Shown piece after piece: positions 47,049 through 55,141 of a DNA stretch of 64,000 nucleotides (within the stretch, counting starts at the first letter, position 1; every line of letters begins with the position of its first letter). Origin of the DNA: Planctomycetia bacterium (GTDB taxonomy: Bacteria; Planctomycetota; Planctomycetia; Pirellulales; Thermoguttaceae); contig JAUNBF010000003.1 in the NCBI GenBank assembly GCA_030527185.1, positions 1 to 64,000 of the forward strand, given 5' to 3'. The notes beneath the pieces are model-generated. The model was not told where the DNA came from and did not search any database. It saw only the letters and a program-made list of their open reading frames with translations. Position numbers and translations under genes: made by a program.

Positions 47049-49202
47049 ATGAAACAAAGGAATATTGTAGGCTGGATTTTACTGGCTCTGACAGGAGGGG
47101 GAGGGGTGTGTGGAGCTTCCCCACTAGAAGACGCAATGGCGGTATGGCATTTTCAGGACGTTCGGGAATCGGTAAATCCCGATCGGTTGTTGAAGGTGGT
47201 GGGTGAAGTGGAACTGAACGTTCCTTTGGAAGGTGAAGCTCTGGCAGCGTCCCAAAAACGTGGCGGAGATGGGAAAGTGGCACGTTTTCACGGAAATGGG
47301 TATCTGGATGCCGAAGGAGTTGATCTGTGGAATTTGGAAGGAAACGAAATGACATTCTACGTTCGTCTCCAACCTGGCACCATTCCTGGAAGTGTTCCGA
47401 TTTTTTCCAAACATGGCGGGCATGCGAAGATGGGTTACAATCTTTTCGCGTTCGAGGACTATCTCGGTGTGGAAATCGGCACGACAGGAAATAAAGCTCA
47501 TCGGGAGGCCCAAGAAACCGCCCCACTATCGGGCAAAGCATGGTTTTCGGAAATGCGTTCCCCCGAAACGGCCAGCCAACGTTGGCACGACGTAATTTGT
47601 CGCGTGAATGAGGCGAAAATGGAACTTTTCGTTGACGGACGGTGTGTCGATGAAGATTTTGTTCTGGGGAAGCTGAAACAGAATGACGTTTCCCTGCTCT
47701 TCGGGGCACAGGATTTTGGAGAGGGAGCAAACGGAAAATTTTACGGCTCTCTGGATACGGTCGCGATTTGGAATCGTGCTCTGACGGAAGAGGAAATCGT
47801 GTCGCTTTGCGGAGGTGTGGAGGAAATTGATACCCGCCAGCGAACCGACCGTGGAAATGGCGAAAACTTGCAGTACTGGCGTCCACCCAATGAATACGGC
47901 GTGGGAGATTGTATGCCTTTTACGCATGATGGCGTTTTCCATCTCGTTTACCTCCTCGACAAAAAACGTCATGGAGCGAAGAATGGGTTCGGGGCACACC
48001 AGTGGATTCAAGCCACGTCACGCGACCTGATTCATTGGGAGCATCAACCCTTTGTCGTGCCGATTACTCGCCAAAATGAAGGTTCCATCTGCACCGGTTC
48101 CATCTTTTACCACGAAGGTATTTTTTATGCCCTTTACGCCAATCGTTCGTTGGATGCCGGGGGGAAGCTGGCCTACGCCACCAGTACGGATGGAATTCAC
48201 TTTACCAAACAACAGGAACCGATGGTCTCGCTCCCAGAAGGTTATTCCGGTTCGTTGCGTGACCCTGTGGCATTGTATGATTCCGAAGACGGGCTGGTTC
48301 ATCTCTACGCCACCACCACGTATCGTGGGCGGGGATGTTGGGCGCATATTGTTTCCCAAGATATGAAAAACTGGCAGTTGCGCGATCCGATCTACCTTCA
48401 TTCACACGGTGAACCGGAATGTCCCGACTGGTTCCAGTGGGGCGACTTTTTCTACACCATTGCCGGATATGGGAGTGGGCTGTACCGAATTTCGGAAAAA
48501 GCAACCGGGCCATGGCGGATACCGGAAGGGTCGAATCAACTGATGCGGGGAATTCTGCGTGTCCCGAAAACCGCACCCTGGAAAGAGGGACGACGGATTA
48601 TTTGCGGCTGGACATCTCAGCGTGGTTTTGGCGGGGATGTGGTTTTCCATGAGTTAGTTCAGAGAGAAAATGGAAGTCTGGGTGAAAAATTCGTCCCAGA
48701 GATGATACCTCCCACGGAAACGCCGACGGTGATGGAAAAAAACCTGCAATTTCGGGAAAAAACGTGGGAAGACCTCCCGCCTCATTACCGTTTGCAGGCC
48801 AAAATTACTTTTGTGCCGGAAAAAATCAACCACCTGCTCGATTATACGCTAACACTGGCGGAAGGGTTGGAAATTCGCCTGATTCCGACGGAAAATCGGA
48901 TTCTTGCGGGAAATATCTCGCTGGAGGGTGTCGATTTTTCTCAGGGAATCCTGACGCTCGACGCGATTGTCATTCGTGACCTTTGCGACCTCTGTTTTCA
49001 GGAGTGCCACACCGTTACGTTGGCAATTCCCCGGCAGGAGAAACGAAGTCTGACGTTGCGGGATACCTCCGAAGTGCTGGAAAAGGAGGTTCCGCTAAAG
49101 CGTCTGGAAAAACTCCCTCAGGAACAACTGCCGGTGCGACCTGGGTATGTTTTGGAATCGTTGCGTATTGCCCCTCTGAAACCGCTCCCTTATTCGCATT
49201 AA
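47049..49202 (+). CDS. Secreted GH32-like glycoside hydrolase with an N-terminal LamG-type domain
   Basis: 717 aa with a signal peptide (GWILLALTGGGGVCGA), a LamG/concanavalin-like domain (about residues 25-250, with AVWHFQD and the typical end GSLDTVAIWNRALTEEEI), a five-bladed propeller of the GH32/GH43/GH68 group (about 275-560) and a C-terminal beta-sandwich. GH32-type motifs: GSLRDPVAL (about residue 402, RDP) and GEPECPDWF (about 456, EC); the nucleophile is probably in the NEYGVGDCMPF region. Fructan or sucrose-like substrates are typical of GH32, but this subgroup is uncharacterised to my knowledge. AGGAG precedes the ATG. First gene of a run that continues into a sigma factor and a PTS. 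Confidence 0.8.
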   Translation: MKQRNIVGWILLALTGGGGVCGASPLEDAMAVWHFQDVRESVNPDRLLKVVGEVELNVPLEGEALAASQKRGGDGKVARFHGNGYLDAEGVDLWNLEGNEMTFYVRLQPGTIPGSVPIFSKHGGHAKMGYNLFAFEDYLGVEIGTTGNKAHREAQETAPLSGKAWFSEMRSPETASQRWHDVICRVNEAKMELFVDGRCVDEDFVLGKLKQNDVSLLFGAQDFGEGANGKFYGSLDTVAIWNRALTEEEIVSLCGGVEEIDTRQRTDRGNGENLQYWRPPNEYGVGDCMPFTHDGVFHLVYLLDKKRHGAKNGFGAHQWIQATSRDLIHWEHQPFVVPITRQNEGSICTGSIFYHEGIFYALYANRSLDAGGKLAYATSTDGIHFTKQQEPMVSLPEGYSGSLRDPVALYDSEDGLVHLYATTTYRGRGCWAHIVSQDMKNWQLRDPIYLHSHGEPECPDWFQWGDFFYTIAGYGSGLYRISEKATGPWRIPEGSNQLMRGILRVPKTAPWKEGRRIICGWTSQRGFGGDVVFHELVQRENGSLGEKFVPEMIPPTETPTVMEKNLQFREKTWEDLPPHYRLQAKITFVPEKINHLLDYTLTLAEGLEIRLIPTENRILAGNISLEGVDFSQGILTLDAIVIRDLCDLCFQECHTVTLAIPRQEKRSLTLRDTSEVLEKEVPLKRLEKLPQEQLPVRPGYVLESLRIAPLKPLPYSH

Positions 49203-49214
49203 GGGGAGGGAGGT

Positions 49215-49724
49215 GTGTCCAACGAATGTCTTTTTCGGGAAATGTTTGGGGAATGCCGGACGCAAATCCGAACCTTTGTGCAAATGATTGTGCGTGACTA
49301 CGATGCTACGGAAGAAATTTTACAGGAAACGGCTCTGACTTTGTGGAAAAAATACCCCCACATCACCGACCGCGAAGCGTTTAGGCGACTTGCCTTCACC
49401 GTTGCCCGATTCCAGATTCTGGCATGGCGGCGGAACAGGGCTGCCGATAAACTTTTTTTCGATGAGAACGTGATGGAATTGTTAGCCAATGAATCCGTGA
49501 ACGTCTGGCAACAGAAGTCGCCACCTCAGGAATATCTGGAAGAAGCCCTCCAGTGCCTCAAAGAAGGGGAACGGAAGTTGATTCTGGAAGCGTATTCCTC
49601 ACGCCTGAAATTGCGCGAAGTGGCAGAACAACAAGGAAAAACACCGATGGCTTTGTATAAAAAACTTCAAAAAATTCGCGGAAAACTCGTCGCGTTCATT
49701 CAAAAACGGATACAGGGAGAATGA
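49215..49724 (+). CDS. ECF-type RNA polymerase sigma factor (planctomycete group)
   Basis: 169 aa, starting at a GTG directly after a purine-rich GGGAGG site. Region 2 is seen in DYDATEEILQETALTLWKKY and FTVARFQILAWRRN, region 4 in LKEGERKLILEAYSSRL and LREVAEQQGKTPMALYKKL. This is the sigma-70 type common in Rhodopirellula/Verrucomicrobium genomes, usually paired with a FecR/LamG membrane anti-sigma. Here it lies 12 bp after a LamG-containing hydrolase and 3 bp before a short anti-sigma-like gene, and then PTS genes follow. Confidence 0.9.
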   Translation: MSNECLFREMFGECRTQIRTFVQMIVRDYDATEEILQETALTLWKKYPHITDREAFRRLAFTVARFQILAWRRNRAADKLFFDENVMELLANESVNVWQQKSPPQEYLEEALQCLKEGERKLILEAYSSRLKLREVAEQQGKTPMALYKKLQKIRGKLVAFIQKRIQGE

Positions 49725-49727
49725 TTC

Positions 49728-50036
49728 ATGGATGATTCGGCAAAAAAAGAATCCCGACAGTGGATTCAGAAATATTTTGACCACACAATCCAACCGGAAG
49801 AATTGGCTCAATTGCAGAAACTTCTCTCGGAAGACGCTGGCTTTCGACGTGATTTTCTGCTTTACGCTCAGGTGGAAGTAGTGATGGAAGAGATGGTCCT
49901 TTTTCATAATTTTATGGAAGAACCCTCTTCGCTGGAAAAGCCTTCGATTTCGAAAAAGAGAGCTTTTCTGGCTTCTGTTCCCACCTGTTTTCAAAGTGTG
50001 TGGAAAAAAATTCTCACCCTGTTACGTCACGCGTGA
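49728..50036 (+). CDS. Short anti-sigma-like protein lacking membrane and FecR parts
   Basis: 102 aa. The first half (KKESRQWIQKYFDHTIQPEE, then LAQLQKLLSEDAGFRRDFLL) resembles the cytosolic N-terminal domain of planctomycete anti-sigma/FecR proteins, which normally continues into a transmembrane helix, a FecR domain and often LamG. This protein stops where the helix would be expected (WKKILTLLRHA). It follows the sigma gene by 3 bp. Either a truncated relic or a soluble anti-sigma; no in-frame continuation lies between its stop and the PTS IIB gene. Confidence 0.65.
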   Translation: MDDSAKKESRQWIQKYFDHTIQPEELAQLQKLLSEDAGFRRDFLLYAQVEVVMEEMVLFHNFMEEPSSLEKPSISKKRAFLASVPTCFQSVWKKILTLLRHA

Positions 50037-50073
50037 TTCCTTTTAAAAATATCCTCAAAAATGGGAGAAAAAA

Positions 50074-50346
50074 ATGAAAATATTGGCTATTTGCGGAATG
50101 GGGATGGGAAGTAGCATGATTTTGAAAATGCAGATTGAAAAAATCATCCAGGAGTGGGAAATTCCCGATGTCATGGTTGAACACAGCGACATCACCACCG
50201 CCAATAGTTCGACAGCAGACTATTACGTGGTGGCTCAGGATTTGGCTCCAGCGATTCATCGGGAACCTAAAATCGTGGTTCAAAGTATCCTGAATCAGGC
50301 CGAATTGAAAGAAAAACTTTCCGTTTTCCGAACGGACACACCTTGA
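50074..50346 (+). CDS. PTS EIIB component, ascorbate (UlaB/SgaB) type
   Basis: 90 aa. The phosphorylated cysteine is in the N-terminal loop ILAICGMGMGSSMIL, the P-loop-like signature of lactose/ascorbate-type IIB domains. It passes phosphate from IIA to the substrate entering via IIC. GGGAG lies before the ATG. It is the first of five PTS genes in the order IIB, IIC, IIA, HPr, EI. The family label ascorbate reflects sequence class; other sugars are possible. Confidence 0.88.
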   Translation: MKILAICGMGMGSSMILKMQIEKIIQEWEIPDVMVEHSDITTANSSTADYYVVAQDLAPAIHREPKIVVQSILNQAELKEKLSVFRTDTP

Positions 50347-50365
50347 ATCCACGGGAGATTTTGGC

Positions 50366-51814
50366 ATGTTGGACTTTTTTGGAGACTTGCTGCGCCAGAC
50401 GTTGGCAACACCGGCACTTCTGGTCGGTTTTTTCACATTTTTGGGACTGCTACTCCAGAAAACCGAATGGACGGCCATTCTTCAAGGCTCGATCAAGGCG
50501 ATTCTGGGATTCGTCATTTTGCAGTGCGGAGCCGAAGTTCTGGCACGTTCGCTCGGCACGTTCGGCAACCTCTTTGACCAGGCATTCGGTTTGCAAGGGG
50601 TCGTTCCCAACAACGAAGCGGTCGTTTCCCTTTTGCTTCAAAAATACGGAATGCCGATTTCGATGGTGATGTTTCTGGGAATGTTTTTCAATCTTCTGTT
50701 GGCACGCCTGACACCGATGAAATACATCTTCCTCACCGGACATCATACCCTTTTTATGGCCGCGTTACTGGTTCTGATTTTGCAGACAGGGGAATTCACT
50801 CCCTGGCAAGTCATTCTCTGGGGAGCTTTTTTGCTGGGTCTGCTTCAGACCTCTTTCCCGGCACTGATTCAGTGGGGAATGCGGAAAATTACGGGAAGTA
50901 ATGACTTTGCACTGGGGCATTTCGGTACGTTGGGCTATTGTCTGGCCGCGTTGGTGGGCAAGTTGGTGGGCAAAAATTCACGTTCCACAGAAGCGATTAC
51001 TTTTCCGAAAGCATTTCTCTTTTTCCGAGAAACGAGCATATCCATTGTCGTTACCATGTTCCCGCTCTTTGTGATTGTTTCGTCGATTGTATGGCGGCAT
51101 GGTGGTCTGGAGAGCTGGAAAACAATTACCGGAAGTGAGCAAAATATCCTTCTTTTTTGCCTTATGCAGTCGATTCTGTTTGCGGCGGGAATTTTCATCG
51201 TTTTGCAGGGAGTTCGCCTTATTCTGGGAGAGATTCTTCCCGCTTTCAAGGGAATTTCCGATCGTCTGGTTCCTGAAGCCAAACCGGCATTGGACTGTCC
51301 GTTGGTCTTTCCCTACGCTCCGAACGCCGTGATTCTCGGTTTTTTAAGCAGTTTTCTCGGCGGCCTGGCGGGATTGCTCCTCTGTGGCTGGTTTCACTGG
51401 ACGTTGATTTTGCCGGGAGTGATTCCCCATTTTTTCTGTGGTGCCACGGCTGGTGTTTTTGGCAATGCCACCGGTGGCATCCGAGGTTGCCTTGTGGGAG
51501 CGTTTGCCCATGGAATTCTCATCACGCTCCTACCACTGCTGGTACTCTCCTGTGTCTCCATCGAAGGAATGCCAACCACCTTCGGCGACACCGATTTCAA
51601 CATCGTCGGCGCCATCTTATACCGAATCACTAACCACCAACCACCAACCATTATCAATTATCAATTTTACCATGTTGCTTTTTTCCTATCTGAAAAAACA
51701 TCGAACGCTGGCATTGCGACAGGAAGCTGGCGACTGTGGAGAAGCGATTCGCCTGGCGACACGACTGTTGCGGGAGAGTGGAAGCATTACGGAAGTTTAT
51801 ACCACGGCTATTGA
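50366..51814 (+). CDS. PTS EIIC component, ascorbate (UlaA/SgaT) type, C-terminus extended by repeats
   Basis: 482 aa of polytopic membrane protein with UlaA-type segments (LAGLLLC-type helices, SVSFPIY-free; GHHTLFMAALLVLILQTGEF, GVIPHFFCGATAGVFGNATG, GMPTTFGDTDFNIVGAIL). Family members typically end close to the last motif. Here the frame runs on at about residue 420 through a seven-base tandem repeat (51625-51666, giving TNHQPPTIINYQF) and then overlaps the IIA gene in another frame for 143 nt. The last 60 or so residues are thus probably not native; the original stop seems to have been lost to the repeat. Transports a sugar acid or sugar with phosphorylation. Confidence 0.85.
   Translation: MLDFFGDLLRQTLATPALLVGFFTFLGLLLQKTEWTAILQGSIKAILGFVILQCGAEVLARSLGTFGNLFDQAFGLQGVVPNNEAVVSLLLQKYGMPISMVMFLGMFFNLLLARLTPMKYIFLTGHHTLFMAALLVLILQTGEFTPWQVILWGAFLLGLLQTSFPALIQWGMRKITGSNDFALGHFGTLGYCLAALVGKLVGKNSRSTEAITFPKAFLFFRETSISIVVTMFPLFVIVSSIVWRHGGLESWKTITGSEQNILLFCLMQSILFAAGIFIVLQGVRLILGEILPAFKGISDRLVPEAKPALDCPLVFPYAPNAVILGFLSSFLGGLAGLLLCGWFHWTLILPGVIPHFFCGATAGVFGNATGGIRGCLVGAFAHGILITLLPLLVLSCVSIEGMPTTFGDTDFNIVGAILYRITNHQPPTIINYQFYHVAFFLSEKTSNAGIATGSWRLWRSDSPGDTTVAGEWKHYGSLYHGY
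51625..51666. repeat. Seven-base tandem repeat inside the end of the IIC gene
   Basis: Six units in a row: AATCACT, AACCACC, AACCACC, AACCATT, ATCAATT, ATCAATT. It lies at the IIC/IIA junction and ends six bases before the IIA start codon. It is read through in the IIC frame without a stop. Confidence 0.75.
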
Positions 51815-52130
51815 GCAGAACCTGGCTCAAAATGGACCGTATTTCGTTCTGGTTCCCGGTTTTGCCATGATTCACGCGGAACCAGGCATCGGCGTGCGAG
51901 AGATGGGGTTCAGCCTCGTTACGCTGAAAAAACCGGTATTTTTCGGACATCCTGAAAACGATCCGGTGGATATTGTACTCTGCGTTGCGGCTGTCCATCG
52001 TCAGGAAATGAACGAAGAGGCGATCGTCTCCATCATGGCTTTATTGGAAGAGGAAACGTTGTTGGAGGAACTGCGGAAAGCGACTTCCCTGGATACGTTT
52101 TGGGAATATTGGCAAAATATTTTAGCGTGA
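51672..52130 (+). CDS. PTS EIIA component, fructose/ascorbate (EIIA type 2)
   Basis: 152 aa from the ATG at 51672, immediately after the seven-base repeat; the frame is open further back inside IIC but the conserved EIIA start is here. The phosphorylated histidine lies in VPGFAMIHAEPGIGV, followed by the typical FSLVTLKKPVFFGHPENDPV segment. It accepts phosphate from HPr and donates it to IIB. No strong RBS is visible because the repeat occupies that position. HPr follows after 19 bp. Confidence 0.88.
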   Translation: MLLFSYLKKHRTLALRQEAGDCGEAIRLATRLLRESGSITEVYTTAIEQNLAQNGPYFVLVPGFAMIHAEPGIGVREMGFSLVTLKKPVFFGHPENDPVDIVLCVAAVHRQEMNEEAIVSIMALLEEETLLEELRKATSLDTFWEYWQNILA

Positions 52131-52149
52131 AACACGAAAGGAACTTTTT

Positions 52150-52413
52150 ATGCAAGAATTTTCCGTCACCCTCCAGGCTACCTCCGGTCTCCATGCTCGT
52201 CCAGCAACGGAATTGGTGCGGTTGCTGAAACCGTTTGCTTCCGAAATCATCCTTCAAAAAGGGGAACGCCGAGGGAACGCGAAAAGCCTGATTCAGTGCT
52301 TGAAACTGGGACTGATTCAGGGAGACACCATCACCTTTCACCTCGATGGAACCGATGAAGAGGAAGCTCTGGGTACACTGAAAACATTTTTCAAACAATG
52401 GAACATGCCATGA
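52150..52413 (+). CDS. ptsH: Phosphocarrier protein HPr
   Basis: 87 aa, the normal length. The active histidine is in TSGLHARPATELVRLL (about residue 16) and the regulatory-serine region reads GNAKSLIQCLKLGL, so the serine is present. No HPr kinase gene lies in the window. The stop overlaps the start of the EI gene (ATGA), a sign of coupled translation. Confidence 0.93.
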   Translation: MQEFSVTLQATSGLHARPATELVRLLKPFASEIILQKGERRGNAKSLIQCLKLGLIQGDTITFHLDGTDEEEALGTLKTFFKQWNMP

Positions 52414-54011
52414 ATCCAACACTTGTGGGAACTCCCGTTTCGGATGGCATTGCCATTGCCCGCGCCGTCTGGATCACTTCTTCCGCGCGGCAGGAATCTT
52501 CCAAAACCATTCCCCCGGAAGAGGTGGAAAAGGAACTTGCCCGGTGGGAAAAAACGTGTCGGGAAGTGACGGAACATCTTCAAAAACAAAGGAATTTCGC
52601 GGAAAAAACATCTGCTGAGATTCTGGAAATCTATCTCGAAATGTTGGACGACCCGGAATGGAACACGGAAGTTTGCCGCCAAATCCAAACCTGTCGAAAG
52701 TCGGTGCCGGCAGCGATTTCGGAGGTTTTAAGACCGTGGATTTTGGAAATGGAGTCTTTGGAGGATGATTATGCTCGCCAACGTGCGGAAGATTTACGTG
52801 CATTGGAGAATCTTTTGCAAGAAATTCTTTCCTCTGCCGCCCCGATGGAGACCATCCCCCAAAACGAACCTTTCATTGCCGTGGGAGAGGAGATTCCCCC
52901 CGTTTTTCTCATTGGAAAAAGGAATTCGCACCTTCGGGGAATTCTTTCTCAAAGAGGTGGGACGACTTCGCATACCGCCATTTTAGCGCAAACGCTCGGC
53001 ATTCCAGCCGTGATGGGGTGTGACGGTCTTTTCGGAAAAGTGCGGACTGGCGACCTGTTGTTGCTGGACGGTTCGGAAGGAAAAATCTGGCTTCATCCCG
53101 ACTCCTCCCTTCAGGAAATGTACCGAAAGCGACTTGTCCGAAAAAAAATGCCTGACATTTCCACCCCGCCACTCCCTGTCGCGTATCAAGGACGCAGGAT
53201 TTCTCTCAAAATCAACGCTGCCGATCTTTCTGCCGTGGAAGCTGTCCGACAATATCAGGCGGATGGCGTGGGACTCTTTCGCTCCGAATTCCTGTTTATG
53301 TCCGAAACACCGGATGAGGAGACGCAATTCCTTTTCTATCGCCAACTTCTGGAAAACGTTCCCGGTCCGGTCTTCATTCGGACACTCGATGTCGGTGGTG
53401 ACAAACCAATTCCTGGCATTTCGCTCCCACCCGAAACGAATCCTTTTCTGGGGATGCGCGGATGTCGCCTTTATCCGCTTCATTTCTCGTTGATTTTTCA
53501 GCAGTTACGTGCTCTTTTGCGAGCTTCCATGAATGGAAACCTGCGTATCCTTTTTCCCATGATTATTTCCCCCGACGAAGTGACTTTCCTGCGACAGTTG
53601 ATTTTTCAGGTGCAGGAATCGCTGGAGGCAGAATCGCTCCCATTTCAGAAAAACGTTCCGGTAGGGCTTATGATCGAAACGCCTGCCGCCGTGATGATGG
53701 CCTCGGAATTGGCCGCGCAAGTTGACTTTTTCAACCTCGGAACGAACGATTTAACACAATATACACTGGCCGTGGATCGAAATCACCCTGACGTGGGAAA
53801 ACTCTATAACCCTCGGCATCCCGCGGTGTTACGGATGATTGAAAGAACCCTTCAGGCGGCTTCTGAGGCATCCATTGAGGTCTGTCTCTGTGGGGAACTG
53901 GCAGGTGAACCGGAAATGGTCAAAATCTTGTTGGAAATGGGACTCAATGAGTGGAGCGTAACACCTTCCAAAATTCCTCTCATTCGGGAAACATTGCGGA
54001 AATACGTTTAA
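52410..54011 (+). CDS. ptsI: PTS enzyme I (phosphoenolpyruvate-protein phosphotransferase)
   Basis: About 533 aa, slightly short for EI. It autophosphorylates with PEP and passes phosphate to HPr. Visible: N-terminal GTPVSDGIAIARAV, the active histidine loop GGTTSHTAILAQTLGIPAVM, the PEP-binding barrel with DGVGLFRSEFLFM, FIRTLDVGGDKPIPG, FLGMRGCRL, MIETPAAVMM and FNLGTNDLTQYTLAVDR, and the catalytic cysteine region EVCLCGELAGE. I chose the ATG at 52410, which overlaps the ptsH stop, over one at 52398. It converges on the polyamine cluster with a 4-bp overlap of 3' ends. Confidence 0.95.
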   Translation: MNPTLVGTPVSDGIAIARAVWITSSARQESSKTIPPEEVEKELARWEKTCREVTEHLQKQRNFAEKTSAEILEIYLEMLDDPEWNTEVCRQIQTCRKSVPAAISEVLRPWILEMESLEDDYARQRAEDLRALENLLQEILSSAAPMETIPQNEPFIAVGEEIPPVFLIGKRNSHLRGILSQRGGTTSHTAILAQTLGIPAVMGCDGLFGKVRTGDLLLLDGSEGKIWLHPDSSLQEMYRKRLVRKKMPDISTPPLPVAYQGRRISLKINAADLSAVEAVRQYQADGVGLFRSEFLFMSETPDEETQFLFYRQLLENVPGPVFIRTLDVGGDKPIPGISLPPETNPFLGMRGCRLYPLHFSLIFQQLRALLRASMNGNLRILFPMIISPDEVTFLRQLIFQVQESLEAESLPFQKNVPVGLMIETPAAVMMASELAAQVDFFNLGTNDLTQYTLAVDRNHPDVGKLYNPRHPAVLRMIERTLQAASEASIEVCLCGELAGEPEMVKILLEMGLNEWSVTPSKIPLIRETLRKYV

Positions 54012-55141
54012 GAAAGCCGATTTTTGAAATCTTCGTAGCCAAACTGCCGCACCTGGAAAAGCTCTCCCTGCGTGTTCCGCCAGACAATTGCGGGAAGGTT
54101 CATCCCGTTGAACGTGTTCGTTTTCACCATCGTGTAAAGCGCCATGTCTTCCAGAATCACCGTATCTCCTTCTTTCAAAGGCACTTCAAAAGAATAATCC
54201 CCCATCACATCCCCCGCCAGGCAGGTTGGTCCGGCCAGCCGAAATGTGTAAGGTTTTTCGCCCGGCTCGCCCACCCCTTGAACCGGCGGTCGGTACGGCA
54301 TTTCCAGCACGTCCGGCATGTGGCACGCCGCTGACGTGTCCAAAATGGCAATCGGCAGTCCATTCTCCACCACTTCCAACACCCGCGAAACGAGAAAACC
54401 AGCGTTCAGAACCACCGCTTCCCCCGGTTCCAGATACACCTCCGTCCGGTATGTTTCCCGCAGCCGCCGCACAATCCGAATCAGCCGTTGGCGGTCGTAA
54501 TCGTTTCGCGTGATGTGATGTCCGCCCCCCAGATTGAGCCATTTTCGCCCATGCAGGTATTTGCCAAAACGAGCTTCTACCGCATTTACCGTCGTTTCGA
54601 GCGCGTCGGAATTCTGCTCGCAGAGGGTATGAAAATGGAAACCGTCGAGCCACGGCAAAATCTCCTCCTCGAAATTGGCCAGCGTCGTCCCCAATCGCGA
54701 ACCGGGAGCGCACGGATCGTAAATCGCGTGTCCCTCCTGCGTGGAACATTCGGGATTCAGCCGCAGCCCCACACTTTTTCCCCTGGCTCTGGCGTACTCG
54801 GCATATTTCCGCACCTGCCGGGGTGAATTGAAGACGAAATCGTCCGCGTAACGGAGCAATTCGTCAAACTCATCCTCCCGATAGGCCGGGGAAAAAACGT
54901 GCGTCTCGCCCCCGAAATATTCGTGTCCCAGCCGAGCTTCGTGCAGGCCACTGGCGGTCGTCCCAGCCAGATATTCCCGCAAAATCGGATAGACCGAGAA
55001 CATGGAAAACGCTTTTTGCGCCAGAAGAATCTTGCAACCAGCCGCTTCTCCAACGGACTGCAAAATTTCCAAATTCCGGCGCAAACAACTCTCATCCACC
55101 AGAAAATACGGCGTGCGAGGCATTTCCTGCAACTTTTCCAT
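54008..55141 (-). CDS. nspC: Carboxynorspermidine/carboxyspermidine decarboxylase
   Basis: About 377 aa from the ATG at 55141. It is a PLP-dependent alanine-racemase-fold decarboxylase that converts carboxyspermidine (or carboxynorspermidine) to spermidine (norspermidine). Visible: PYFLVDESCLRRNLEIL, the PLP lysine in KILLAQKAFSMFSVYP, GLRLNPECSTQEGHAIYD, FHFHTLCEQNSDALE, LNLGGGHHIT and LDTSAACHMPDVLEMPYR. The start codon shares a base with the stop of the dehydrogenase gene (TGATG). The frame is open far upstream only because it overlaps that gene. Last gene of the polyamine cluster. Confidence 0.93.
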   Translation of the reverse strand: MEKLQEMPRTPYFLVDESCLRRNLEILQSVGEAAGCKILLAQKAFSMFSVYPILREYLAGTTASGLHEARLGHEYFGGETHVFSPAYREDEFDELLRYADDFVFNSPRQVRKYAEYARARGKSVGLRLNPECSTQEGHAIYDPCAPGSRLGTTLANFEEEILPWLDGFHFHTLCEQNSDALETTVNAVEARFGKYLHGRKWLNLGGGHHITRNDYDRQRLIRIVRRLRETYRTEVYLEPGEAVVLNAGFLVSRVLEVVENGLPIAILDTSAACHMPDVLEMPYRPPVQGVGEPGEKPYTFRLAGPTCLAGDVMGDYSFEVPLKEGDTVILEDMALYTMVKTNTFNGMNLPAIVWRNTQGELFQVRQFGYEDFKNRLS

